Shown here: one piece after another, positions 25,845 through 34,119 of the stretch | How positions within the stretch are numbered: the stretch's first letter is position 1 | How the letters are laid out: the number at the start of each line of letters is the position of its first letter | Made by a program: the position numbers and the translations under genes | The notes under the pieces: model-generated | Seen by the model: the letters and a program-made list of their open reading frames with translations, nothing else | Database searches by the model: none | Told to the model about the DNA's origin: nothing | Assembly: GCF_000316115.1 (NCBI RefSeq) | Contig: NZ_JH993797.1 | Location: forward strand, 7,165,961-7,229,960 | Source: Leptolyngbya sp. PCC 7375 | GTDB lineage: Bacteria > Cyanobacteriota > Cyanobacteriia > Phormidesmidales > Phormidesmidaceae | Length of the DNA stretch: 64,000 nt | Direction: 5' to 3'

Positions 25845-28370
25845 TTAGATTGGACAGTTTTTTTGAGGAATCTCTGAATCATCCGAATGAATTGGTACAA
25901 AGTCAAAATCTACATTAGCTCCAGATGTTGAAGCTCTATCTGGATTGAGAGAAGTATCCTGAACCTTCACAAGTTGCAGTTCTAAGTTAGAGACGCCATT
26001 TTGCTCAAATCTCAGAGCTTTTGAGTCGCTATAATCTACTTCAATACCCGATTTAAGAGCCATATAAATAGAAGAACGACTAGGAGAGTTAAAGAATGGA
26101 AGAGAAGAATTAGTTTCCTTAATGGCTTTAGCAACAGCTATCAATCCAAAGTAAGACATTGCAGTAGCATGATTCACTATTTTTTTATTCCAAAAATTGT
26201 ATGCTTCACAAGCAAAACCCGAAGGATCGCTATCAAAGTGCCAAGGAATAGCAAGAACCATATCTAAAGCTGCTTTTTGTTTTAGGGCATCTGGAGTGTA
26301 AAGGTTTGCCATATCTCCAATTACCGAAATATTACCTGATAAATCCTTATCATCTATATATTCAAGTAGCTTAATTGCTTTACTGGTGGCCCTGATTGAT
26401 GGAAATAAAACTAGAGCTTTAGCTGCTCCATTAACATCTTGCAAAAAAGGGTCCGTGACATTACTTTGAACGGAATTATCATCTTTTACTAGAGAGTCGA
26501 AAGATATCTCCTGTATAACCTCTCCATGCTTCTCAAACTCATTTCTGAAATTGATGGTCAGTTCATTGGCGTAGTCATTCTCTGACGCATAAACAACTGA
26601 AGTTTTGGTATAGCCATTATCTGAAAGATATTGGGATAATTTTTCTGCACCTCTCTTGCTGGCAGGATTCATACGAAAGACGTAGTTATAGTCTTCTAAA
26701 TCATCTAATATACTAATCGGCGTAATGAGTACGAGTTCGTCCTTGTAGACTTTTGCTGCTTCTAGGCTAACGTTGCTTGTCCAGTGCCCCACCACAGCTA
26801 AGATATTGTTGAGTTTAAGAATTTCCTCACTGATCCTTCTTCCAACTTCAGGATCGTCAGCATCATCAACAATTAACAATCTTAAACCTCCACCTCTAAT
26901 TGCACATTCTTCATTTATCTTATTTTGAGCTTGTGCAAACCCACGAAGCATTTCTGCGGCCTTGCCAGGCTCCTCTCCACTAGTAGGTACTGGAACAGCT
27001 ACGGTGTAGCTTTTGCCGTTACATATTTCTCTATTAGCAAGTTTCTTATTTTGCGTGTAGATTTTCTCTTCAGGATTAACATCGAGAGGCCCGTCAAAGT
27101 CTTTGAGAAGACGATTTCCATCTAAACTTAGCCTATCTAGTAATTCCGATGAAAACTTTTGCTTGATTTCCTTATCAAGGCTTACATCTCTTAAGAAGAC
27201 TGCCAAGACACCATAGATGCCCAATAACACTCCGCCAAAAATAAGCACAGTTAATTGCTTTGGATTAGAAAAGAATTTCAATCCAAAGTTATTGATTCTT
27301 TTATCTGCTGAAGAAGAATCATTTACCGTAACTTCCTTGTCCTTCTCACCCACCAGTTCAGCTCTAACAGATGATATCTCGCCAGCAATTTTAGTCTCAG
27401 TAGCTGTAGGTTCAACAGGAATGCCAGTTTCATCTATTTTGGTTCCTGATCCATCTACATTGTCTATTTTTATCTCCGTAGATACATCTGCAGCTACTTT
27501 ACTCTTAACCAGTTCAAATTCAGTAGACTGATCTTGAATAGGTTCAATATTAAACTCTTCAAGTACCTTAACCTTTGCTCTTTCTGCATCTACAGGCATA
27601 ATCCCTTTATCCTGTTGTCGCCCTTCTAAGCTTTTTCTGATTTTTTCGCTGAAAGGATAATTTTCTCCATTCTCAAGTAGATCGCGTAAGGTATCTTCAT
27701 AAAGGAGAATATTCTTTCGATATTCCTCTATAGGTAAAAAAGCCTCGCTCTCAATCTTTAGAGCCTCTTGAAGGGTTAATTTAAGTTCTTCTCGAAGCTC
27801 GTCTAAAGTGCGTCTTTCAACAATTCCTATTTCTCCTCCTGTTCGCAACAAGAGTTCCTCGACTTTTTGCTTATACCGTGATTTACTAGCCTCTTTCTGT
27901 TCAGCTAGCTCTTGACGTTTCTTATGTAGCTCCTTCACAACTTTTCTAATACCCGCAGCTATGTTCGTAAATGCCGCATCTCTGTTAGGCCATGTAGTTA
28001 CAGGTTTTGCATCCTTTGGAAAAGCTTGAAGCATACCAAAAGACATATCAGTCCACTCCGCTGGCCTTACGATGATTGGGATAACTATTGCTTCTCCTTT
28101 TTCATGCCTATTCATTGCCTCTTGAAGTTCTATCTCGTAACAATATTTCGAGGCTATAAAATCGGGACTAATCAAAAGCAAGATAATATCTGCTTTTTTC
28201 AGATTTTTATCTATATCGCCACTCCATTCGCTACCTGCTGGTATCTGACGATCATGCCAAGTACTTATAATGCCTTTCCATTTCAGAGAAGCAAGGCTAG
28301 TATCCAGCTGATCACGAAGCTCTTCATCTTTATGTGAATAAGAAATAAACAACTCAATCTTATCGTTCAT
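25845..28370 (-). CDS. Transmembrane TIR-domain protein with extracytoplasmic receptor-type ligand-binding domain (841 aa)
   Basis: Residues 1-145 are a TIR domain of the bacterial TIR_2 type. It has LFISYSHKDE, the loop WHDRQIPAGSEW, LLLISPDFIASKYCYEIEL with Glu81 at the usual NADase glutamate position, IPIIVRP and KPVTTWPNRDAAF. A charged helical region (about 142-235, rich in Glu, Lys and Arg) looks coiled-coil. A Thr/Glu-rich linker leads to one membrane span (residues ~372-393, TVLIFGGVLLGIYGVLAVFL). Residues ~454-820 are a Peripla_BP_6-like fold of branched-chain amino-acid receptors (YTVAVPVPTSGEEPGKAAEMLRG is split across its first strand and helix; then LLIVDDADDPEVG, AVVGHWTSN, LITPIS, VYASENDYA, VIGDMANLY). 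By charge the TIR side is cytoplasmic. I infer a sensor that couples an external ligand to NAD-type signalling or cleavage. It is monocistronic and looks AT-rich compared with its neighbours. Confidence 0.88.
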   Translation of the reverse strand: MNDKIELFISYSHKDEELRDQLDTSLASLKWKGIISTWHDRQIPAGSEWSGDIDKNLKKADIILLLISPDFIASKYCYEIELQEAMNRHEKGEAIVIPIIVRPAEWTDMSFGMLQAFPKDAKPVTTWPNRDAAFTNIAAGIRKVVKELHKKRQELAEQKEASKSRYKQKVEELLLRTGGEIGIVERRTLDELREELKLTLQEALKIESEAFLPIEEYRKNILLYEDTLRDLLENGENYPFSEKIRKSLEGRQQDKGIMPVDAERAKVKVLEEFNIEPIQDQSTEFELVKSKVAADVSTEIKIDNVDGSGTKIDETGIPVEPTATETKIAGEISSVRAELVGEKDKEVTVNDSSSADKRINNFGLKFFSNPKQLTVLIFGGVLLGIYGVLAVFLRDVSLDKEIKQKFSSELLDRLSLDGNRLLKDFDGPLDVNPEEKIYTQNKKLANREICNGKSYTVAVPVPTSGEEPGKAAEMLRGFAQAQNKINEECAIRGGGLRLLIVDDADDPEVGRRISEEILKLNNILAVVGHWTSNVSLEAAKVYKDELVLITPISILDDLEDYNYVFRMNPASKRGAEKLSQYLSDNGYTKTSVVYASENDYANELTINFRNEFEKHGEVIQEISFDSLVKDDNSVQSNVTDPFLQDVNGAAKALVLFPSIRATSKAIKLLEYIDDKDLSGNISVIGDMANLYTPDALKQKAALDMVLAIPWHFDSDPSGFACEAYNFWNKKIVNHATAMSYFGLIAVAKAIKETNSSLPFFNSPSRSSIYMALKSGIEVDYSDSKALRFEQNGVSNLELQLVKVQDTSLNPDRASTSGANVDFDFVPIHSDDSEIPQKNCPI

Positions 28371-28684
28371 GGCAGATGGACTAATGGCTACAGAGAGTTA
28401 GATAGCTACGGATTAGGGCTCAGGATTTGTACTTAAACACCCTGAATTTATGACTACATACTACTATGTATGGTTCTACTGACTTTAATATGCGTTAATC
28501 TTGTATGACTTAATTGACTTGAGGTGCATCCGAGCCTTTGAGGATGAATGCTTTTCTCAGATCGAGTTCTGTATTAAATGATTCAGTCTCTTTTCACATA
28601 AGAGAACAAAAGGGACTCACTGCCAAAACCAATGAGTCCCTTTATCTAACTAGATTGTTCGACTATTACCTGAACTATGGAGCT
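28371..28684. other. Intergenic region between gnd and the TIR-receptor gene
   Basis: 314 bp holding the TIR gene's promoter region and the gnd terminator hairpin at 28608-28643. A short CATAC/GTATG inverted repeat lies near 28450-28470. Nothing else is supported. Confidence 0.5.
28608..28643 (-). terminator. Rho-independent terminator of gnd
   Basis: AAAGGGACTCA (28609-28619) and TGAGTCCCTTT (28633-28643) form an 11-bp perfect stem with a 13-nt loop. Read on the minus strand it ends in TTTT, 42 bp after the gnd stop codon. Confidence 0.75.
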
Positions 28685-30103
28685 TTAGACCGTGGCTGTT
28701 TCCTTCGTCCACTCAGTATGGAAGGTACCTTCTTTGTCCACCCGCTGATAGGTGTGAGCGCCAAAGTAGTCGCGCTGAGCCTGGGTCAGATTCTGGGGTA
28801 ATTGAGCCCGACGGTAGCTGTCGAAGTAATCTAAAGATGCACTAAAGGCAGGCACTGGCACACCATATTGGGCGGCCATGGCAACCACATCACGCCAAGC
28901 AGACTGGCGATCTAAAATTGTTTGCTTAAACTCAGGAGCCAACAACAAGTTAGGCAGTGCAGGATTCTCAGAAAATGCATGCTTAATTTTGTTCAAGAAT
29001 CTGGCGCGGATGATGCAGCCACCTTTCCAAATGCGGGCACATTCGCCTAGATCCAGGTCATAACCATAGGTCTCTGATGCCTTACGCAACAGGGCCATTC
29101 CTTGAGCATAGGAACAAATTTTAGAACAATACAACGCATCCCGAATCTTGTTGATCCACAGGGTGGTGTTATCAGTGATCGTGCCATCGGGACCGCTAAT
29201 CTGGGTCGATGCGGCCACCCGCTCATCCTTAAGAGAAGACATAATCCGCGCATTGACCGCTGCTGTGATGGTGGGAATACTCACACCCATTTCCAGGGCA
29301 TTCATCACTGTCCAGCGACCAGTGCCTTTTTGACCAGCAGCATCTAAGATTTTTTCTACCAGAGCCGTGTCACCTTCGGCCTTGGTGAAAATATCAGCCG
29401 TAATCTCAATTAAAAAGGAATCCAACTCCTCAGTTGTATTCCACTGGGCAAAGATCTCATGGAGCTGCTGATGTCCCAAACCCAAGACATTTTTCATCAG
29501 ATCATAGGCTTCGGCAATTAGCTGCATGTCGCCATACTCGATGCCGTTATGCACCATCTTGACGTAGTGGCCAGCACCGCCGGGGCCAATGTAGGTGACA
29601 CAGGGACCATCATCCACTTGGGCCGCAATTTTTCTGACCATGGATTCGATGGACTCATAGGCAGCATGGGTACCACCGGGCATCAAACTGGGACCATTCA
29701 GGGCTCCTTCTTCACCGCCGCTTACACCCATGCCGATAAAGCGGAAACCGGCTGCTTCCAGGGTCTTTACACGACGCTCGGTGTCTTCATATAGGGAGTT
29801 ACCACCGTCGATGATCATGTCATCGGGATCAAGCAACGGCATTAATTGCTCAATCACAGCATCCACTGGCTTACCCGCCTTAACCATCAGCAAAATCTGA
29901 CGAGGGCGCTCTAGCGAAGCAACGAACTCCTCCAGGGAATAGGCAGCTACAACATTTTTACCAACTGCTCGATTCGCCATAAAGGCATCGGTTTTTTCGC
30001 GCGATCGGTTGTAAACAGAAATCGGAAAACCGTTGCGTTCGACATTGAGGGCTAGATTTTCCCCCATCACCGCCAGTCCAATTACTCCAAAACTTTGTGC
30101 CAT
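28685..30103 (-). CDS. gnd: 6-phosphogluconate dehydrogenase, decarboxylating (472 aa)
   Basis: This enzyme oxidises 6-phosphogluconate to ribulose 5-phosphate and CO2 with NADP+, in the oxidative pentose phosphate pathway. The N-terminal Rossmann motif is GVIGLAVMGENLALN. Also seen are NRSREKTD (NADP phosphate contact), IIDGGNSLY, GMGVSGGEEGALNGPSLMPGG (active-site loop, split here by family convention), GAGHYVKMVHNGIEYGDMQ with the catalytic Lys, KGTGRWT and the C-terminal RVDKEGTFHTEW. Length is as in E. coli Gnd. It is monocistronic with its own terminator. In cyanobacteria it supplies reductant in the dark. Confidence 0.97.
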   Translation of the reverse strand: MAQSFGVIGLAVMGENLALNVERNGFPISVYNRSREKTDAFMANRAVGKNVVAAYSLEEFVASLERPRQILLMVKAGKPVDAVIEQLMPLLDPDDMIIDGGNSLYEDTERRVKTLEAAGFRFIGMGVSGGEEGALNGPSLMPGGTHAAYESIESMVRKIAAQVDDGPCVTYIGPGGAGHYVKMVHNGIEYGDMQLIAEAYDLMKNVLGLGHQQLHEIFAQWNTTEELDSFLIEITADIFTKAEGDTALVEKILDAAGQKGTGRWTVMNALEMGVSIPTITAAVNARIMSSLKDERVAASTQISGPDGTITDNTTLWINKIRDALYCSKICSYAQGMALLRKASETYGYDLDLGECARIWKGGCIIRARFLNKIKHAFSENPALPNLLLAPEFKQTILDRQSAWRDVVAMAAQYGVPVPAFSASLDYFDSYRRAQLPQNLTQAQRDYFGAHTYQRVDKEGTFHTEWTKETATV

Positions 30104-30519
30104 AACCTGTTTCCTAGTGTCTACGATGTAATATTGGCGCTGTCATTGGCTACCAGCGTAGACACAATTTTCTAAAACATGGACGGACTCATAGGTTTTC
30201 TTCAAACTCCATGTAATAACCATGTATTCAAGGTTTCATTTGCTACTAAAACCCTCGGTTATTCGGGAGGTTGAGTGTGATTTGCATCTTATAGTACAAT
30301 TGAACTGACTATTGGGTCTGTATATACATATATTAATTTTAATTGAAATGACAGCTTTGTCACGAAGACGACCCATGGTTATCCAGGGGTACGGCATGAT
30401 GTATCAGAACTTGAGCTGCCGACCTTGATATGGGGTTTTACTTAGCAGTATCTTCACAGTTAGTATCGGTTTGAGTTAGTTATTCGTTGTCAAAAGTTTT
30501 TTAGCTCCCAACTTGCGTT
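30104..30519. other. Intergenic region between gnd and the parM-like gene
   Basis: 416 bp separating two divergent genes. It should contain both promoters and, if the actin system is of the ParMRC type, possibly the centromere-like site, but I see no clear set of iterons. An alternating TATATACATATAT tract lies near 30321. Confidence 0.45.
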
Positions 30520-31560
30520 ATGCCTACTTCTACGATGAAGCTCCTTAGTATTGATCTGGGCCGTACAGCCACGAAAACCTGTATTAAGCGAAATCAGAAT
30601 GATGTGGTATTAGTTCCTTCGAATGTTGCCCATCTGACAGTAGAGCAAGCTCGACGGGGTGGCTTTGAATCGCAACCCAGCGATCCGTTGCTTGATATGT
30701 GGTTGGAATACCAGGGCAAGGGATATGCCGTTGGGCATTTGGCCGCTGACTTTGGGGCTGATCTAGGTGTGGGGCAATCTAAAGTAGATGATGCCCTGGT
30801 AAAAACATTGGCCTGTGTAGGTTACTTTGGCCTCAAGGGCAACCTGGGCGTTGTATTGGGTTTGCCTTATCACTCCCAGGAGCAGTTTGATAGCGAAAAG
30901 TCAGAAATTATCAGTTTACTGACATCTCCCCATGTCATGGTTTATCGAGGCCAGTCCATGGAAATTAATGTAGACAAGGTTTGGGTAATGCCAGAGGGGT
31001 ACGGCAGTCTAATTTGGAGTGAGGCTCAAAATAAGCGCACCTCCAGTCCTGACTTCCCAAATCTATCGGTCGCCATTGTGGATATTGGCCATCAAACGAC
31101 GGATTTTCTGGCCATTGATCGTTTCCGGTTTGCCCGTGGGGCGTCCCAAAGTGAATCGTTTGGGATGGCTCAGTTTTATGAGCGGGTGGCGGCGCAAATT
31201 GATGGAGCTGATAGTCAATCCCTTTCCTTAATTACGGCTGTACATAATCCCGAAGGGGAGCGTTTTTATCGTCCCAAGGGGGCATCTCGGCCAACGGATT
31301 TGGATGAAATTCTGCCTAGCTTAAGAAAGAGCTTTGCCCGTGAGCTATCCCAACGTTTTCTAAGCTGGTTGCCAGAGCGCGCTACAGATGTGATTGTGAC
31401 GGGTGGTGGTGGTGAATTTTTCTGGAGCGATCTGCGTCCTTTATTAAAAGAGGCCAGACTTAAGGGGCATTTGGCTAAGCCTTCACGACAGGCTAATGCG
31501 TTAGGTCAGTACATCTACGGTGAGGCCCAGCTAGCTAATCTAAAAGCTGCTGCTGGGTAG
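30520..31560 (+). CDS. ParM-like bacterial actin (346 aa)
   Basis: This is an actin-fold ATPase of the ParM/StbA/Alp group, which forms filaments that move DNA or position cell structures. Phosphate-1 loop: SIDLGRTATKT (residues 10-20). Phosphate-2 loop: VAIVDIGHQTTDF (184-196). Adenosine motif: VIVTGGGGEFF (291-301). Length is typical of ParM-like proteins (~320-350 aa) and shorter than MreB/DnaK relatives. The ATG at 30535 (MKLLSIDLG) is an alternative start. The next gene, 117 bp downstream, has the ParR-like arrangement of a small DNA-binding head and flexible tail, so the pair resembles a type II partition module. Neighbours are chromosomal housekeeping genes. Confidence 0.85.
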   Translation: MPTSTMKLLSIDLGRTATKTCIKRNQNDVVLVPSNVAHLTVEQARRGGFESQPSDPLLDMWLEYQGKGYAVGHLAADFGADLGVGQSKVDDALVKTLACVGYFGLKGNLGVVLGLPYHSQEQFDSEKSEIISLLTSPHVMVYRGQSMEINVDKVWVMPEGYGSLIWSEAQNKRTSSPDFPNLSVAIVDIGHQTTDFLAIDRFRFARGASQSESFGMAQFYERVAAQIDGADSQSLSLITAVHNPEGERFYRPKGASRPTDLDEILPSLRKSFARELSQRFLSWLPERATDVIVTGGGGEFFWSDLRPLLKEARLKGHLAKPSRQANALGQYIYGEAQLANLKAAAG

Positions 31561-31677
31561 TTTTCTGGGTAAGTAATTTTAATTTCCAGCCAGTAAAAGT
31601 TAATCGAACCTTAGATTGACGGGTAACCCCCAGCTATGCGTTATTAGGGGCAGTGTTATTTGTGCCGCTGCTCGATC

Positions 31678-32094
31678 ATGCCTGCCAAATCTATCCGTAA
31701 GAGTGTTTCCTTTGACGATAGTGACGGGGATCGGGCTTTGCTGGATGCGATCGCAAACCACCAGTCTAAGCATGCTCAATCGTTTAGCGATCTCTGTAAG
31801 CAGGCACTCCATCAATATCTATTAAGCCGTGAACCCACGCAATCGGTGATGCTGTTTATGGAATTGCAGCATCAGATTGCCCAATTGAATGTGCGTGTAG
31901 CCACCCTCGAAGACAACAGCAGCCTTGCAGCGGCCTTTCCCCAACCAGATAGTCAGCCTGGGGAAACTAACAGGGGAACTCACCATGAGATTCCAGCAGA
32001 GCAGGCCGCAACCCCAGACGAAACAGCAGATGACGTGGCAGTGACCGATGACCCGGTACTTAGTCGCTTGGGTCCTCTATTGGACGAATTCTAA
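31678..32094 (+). CDS. Small ParR-like partner of the actin homologue (138 aa)
   Basis: The ATG at 31678 starts MPAKSIRKSVSFDDSD; an in-frame start at 31660 is less likely. Residues ~1-60 have the basic head followed by helices (DRALLDAIANHQSKHAQSFSDLCKQAL) expected of a ribbon-helix-helix protein. A short coiled coil follows (ELQHQIAQLNVRVATLE). The remainder is acidic, Pro/Ala-rich and disordered, ending in a hydrophobic patch DPVLSRLGPLLDEF. In ParR proteins the C-terminal tail binds the ParM filament, so this last patch is a candidate contact. The assignment rests on gene order and shape, not on close sequence similarity. Confidence 0.65.
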   Translation: MPAKSIRKSVSFDDSDGDRALLDAIANHQSKHAQSFSDLCKQALHQYLLSREPTQSVMLFMELQHQIAQLNVRVATLEDNSSLAAAFPQPDSQPGETNRGTHHEIPAEQAATPDETADDVAVTDDPVLSRLGPLLDEF

Positions 32095-32469
32095 ACTGGG
32101 AAATTACCGGTGTTGATTCAGAGGATAAACCGATCAGTCTAATTGCGTACAAACCAAAACTGAAGACATGAAATCCGACTGGGGGATTAGCCACACCGGG
32201 AAATTTATAGCTTTGCAAACACAATCTTCAAAAAAAACGTAAACTGACTCCGGACACTTCATCAAATCTTGCCCATCTTTGTAAACAAGGCCAGTAGCAT
32301 AAGTTAAAGGGTGTATCAAGAACTTTACATATTCGGGGGTTTAAAGCTGTCTCATTGTTCCTGTAGCCAGATAGCCAGATCCGGTTTGATCTAGCCCATT
32401 AGCTCTGGTGTGACCTTAGATAGCTGATGAATAGTCCTTAATGTTTAGCTGGTTCACTAACCGACTGTA
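32095..32469. other. Intergenic region between the parR-like and fecR-domain genes
   Basis: 375 bp without a supported gene. The 61-codon frame on the minus strand (32134-32319) has no family-like features. It presumably holds the promoter of the FecR-domain gene. Confidence 0.45.
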
Positions 32470-34017
32470 ATGGAAAAACTGAATGTGGTGGCAACGGGCC
32501 GCTGGTTGTCCTTAGTCTGCGCATCCTTGGGCATGCTGTTGACTGTGCCCAGGTCTGCCAGTGCTCAATCTGCTTTGACATGGGCCAGAATAGAACTTAC
32601 ACGTAATCAGGTACAGCTATTTACCAATGGGCGTTCTCGTAGGGCACGGGTCTCCGATGTGCTCGGCGTTGGCGACGCCCTGAGCACGGCTCGCAGGGCA
32701 CGAGCAGAGTTGCGTTTTAATGATGGCTCCCTGGCCCGCATTGGCGAAAGTGCGGTTTTTCAATTTACCCCCAATACCCGTAATTTTCGGCTTTCCAACG
32801 GTACGGTCCTGCTACTAATTCCGCCTGGCCAGGGGCGGACGACTATCCAAACACCTAACGCCGTCACTGGCATCCATGGCTCAGCGCTGTTTGTGCGCTT
32901 TGTCCCTGACACCAACACCACGATTATTGGTGCCCTGACCAACAACCCGGAAGGTCCGATGATGGCCTTTAATGAGGATGGTTCTGCCCAACAGCCGCTC
33001 TACGCTGGAGAGATGGCGGTGCTGCATGAAGATGGCAGGTTAGAGCTTTTTTCTTTTGACCTCCACGAGTTCTATGCCACCAGCGATTTAGTCACTGGCC
33101 TCCTATTGGATAACCCGGAAGCATCCACAGGTGATGAGGCCATTGATGCGGTCAGACAAGAAATTCAGGAGGCCCTGGAAGGAGAGAGTTTTGAGGATGG
33201 TGACGATGTCCTTCAAAATCCAGCCTTCCTTTCAGCCAATTCATCTAACCGTATAGCGTCGTCCACAACCATCCCGGACTTTTCCCTATCGCCCGCTGCT
33301 GACTTTTTACAACAGCGTGATATCAATGAGCGGTTTGATAATACGGTTAATGCTACGGTGAATCAACCAGATATAGAATCGCGACGGCCTAATCCACCTG
33401 GGGTAGATCGCCCTAATCCCCAGCCCCCTGCTAGACCCAATCCACCGACAACGCCTAAACCACCCGTGGCACCTAGACCCGTCGAGCCGACTAATCCTAT
33501 CGGTGGCCCGACCCCCGGTGGCCCGACCCCTGGTGGCCCTGGTGGCCCGACTCCTGGTGGCGACAAGCCTGATCTACCGATTGAGCCCCCTAACCAACCA
33601 ACACCAAATATTCCTGCCCCCGTTACCCCTGAGCCTACAGAACCGATTGCTCAACCAAATCCAAGTGTTGAGCCGATTGCGCCAACACCTGAAACACCAC
33701 TTGAACCGAGGGTTCCTGAACCGGCACCCTCACCACCCGTGATTGATACTCCCGTCATTGTAGGTACCCCTGAACCGACTGTCCCTGAGGTGATTAATCC
33801 ACCTCCTGACAAACCTGCACCCCCCATTGAACCGATTGCGCCTGAAGCCGTTATTCCCCCTGATAACAACGTTGAAAATATCGTGGAAAGCCCCATCGAG
33901 GTGGTCCCCCAGCCTGAGACTGAGGTCCAAATAGACCGTCTGCCAGACGCTGTCGCTGAGCCACCTGTGGAGCCACCGGCACAAACAGCGCCGGTGAACG
34001 CGCCCCCAGGGACCTAA
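32470..34017 (+). CDS. Exported FecR-domain protein with long proline-rich tail (515 aa)
   Basis: A signal peptide (WLSLVCASLGMLLTVPRSASA, positions split around it) targets it to the periplasm. Residues ~55-200 form a FecR-type beta domain: RVSDVLGVGDALSTA, AELRFNDGSLARIGESAVFQF, FRLSNGTVLLL, TIQTPNAVTGIHGSALFV and YAGEMAVL. From ~300 to the end it is almost wholly Pro-rich. It contains GGPTPGG repeats (nt ~33502-33561, period about 15) and PEPTEPI/PIAPTPE-like units. Such a tail probably spans peptidoglycan or binds a surface partner. No FecA/FecI partner is adjacent, so it is not the classical iron regulator. A strong terminator follows. Confidence 0.85.
   Translation: MEKLNVVATGRWLSLVCASLGMLLTVPRSASAQSALTWARIELTRNQVQLFTNGRSRRARVSDVLGVGDALSTARRARAELRFNDGSLARIGESAVFQFTPNTRNFRLSNGTVLLLIPPGQGRTTIQTPNAVTGIHGSALFVRFVPDTNTTIIGALTNNPEGPMMAFNEDGSAQQPLYAGEMAVLHEDGRLELFSFDLHEFYATSDLVTGLLLDNPEASTGDEAIDAVRQEIQEALEGESFEDGDDVLQNPAFLSANSSNRIASSTTIPDFSLSPAADFLQQRDINERFDNTVNATVNQPDIESRRPNPPGVDRPNPQPPARPNPPTTPKPPVAPRPVEPTNPIGGPTPGGPTPGGPGGPTPGGDKPDLPIEPPNQPTPNIPAPVTPEPTEPIAQPNPSVEPIAPTPETPLEPRVPEPAPSPPVIDTPVIVGTPEPTVPEVINPPPDKPAPPIEPIAPEAVIPPDNNVENIVESPIEVVPQPETEVQIDRLPDAVAEPPVEPPAQTAPVNAPPGT
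33502..33561 (+). repeat. In-frame short tandem repeat (GGPTP units)
   Basis: Imperfect tandem units of about 15 bases (GGTGGCCCGACCCCC and variants) encode GGPTP/GGPGGPTP. The repeat count could vary between strains by slippage. Confidence 0.7.
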
Positions 34018-34078
34018 CAATAGATACGGCAGATACGGCAGATACGTCAGGCACGTAGGGCATGGGCCAAGCAGAAGA

Positions 34079-34112
34079 GGACAGAGGAAACAACTTTCCT
34101 CTGTCCTTTTTT
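34079..34112 (+). terminator. Strong rho-independent terminator after the FecR-domain gene
   Basis: GGACAGAGGAAA (34079-34090), loop CAAC and TTTCCTCTGTCC (34095-34106) form a perfect 12-bp stem followed by six T. It lies 62 bp after the stop and ends 8 bp before the convergent gene's stop codon. Confidence 0.88.
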
Positions 34113-34119
34113 GTCCTTG

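Noticed and set aside
33363-34093. Minus-strand frames opposite the Pro-rich region (for example 33651-33896, Gly/Ser-rich)
   Set aside because: Low-complexity Gly/Ser-rich frames are the expected antisense of a Pro-rich gene.
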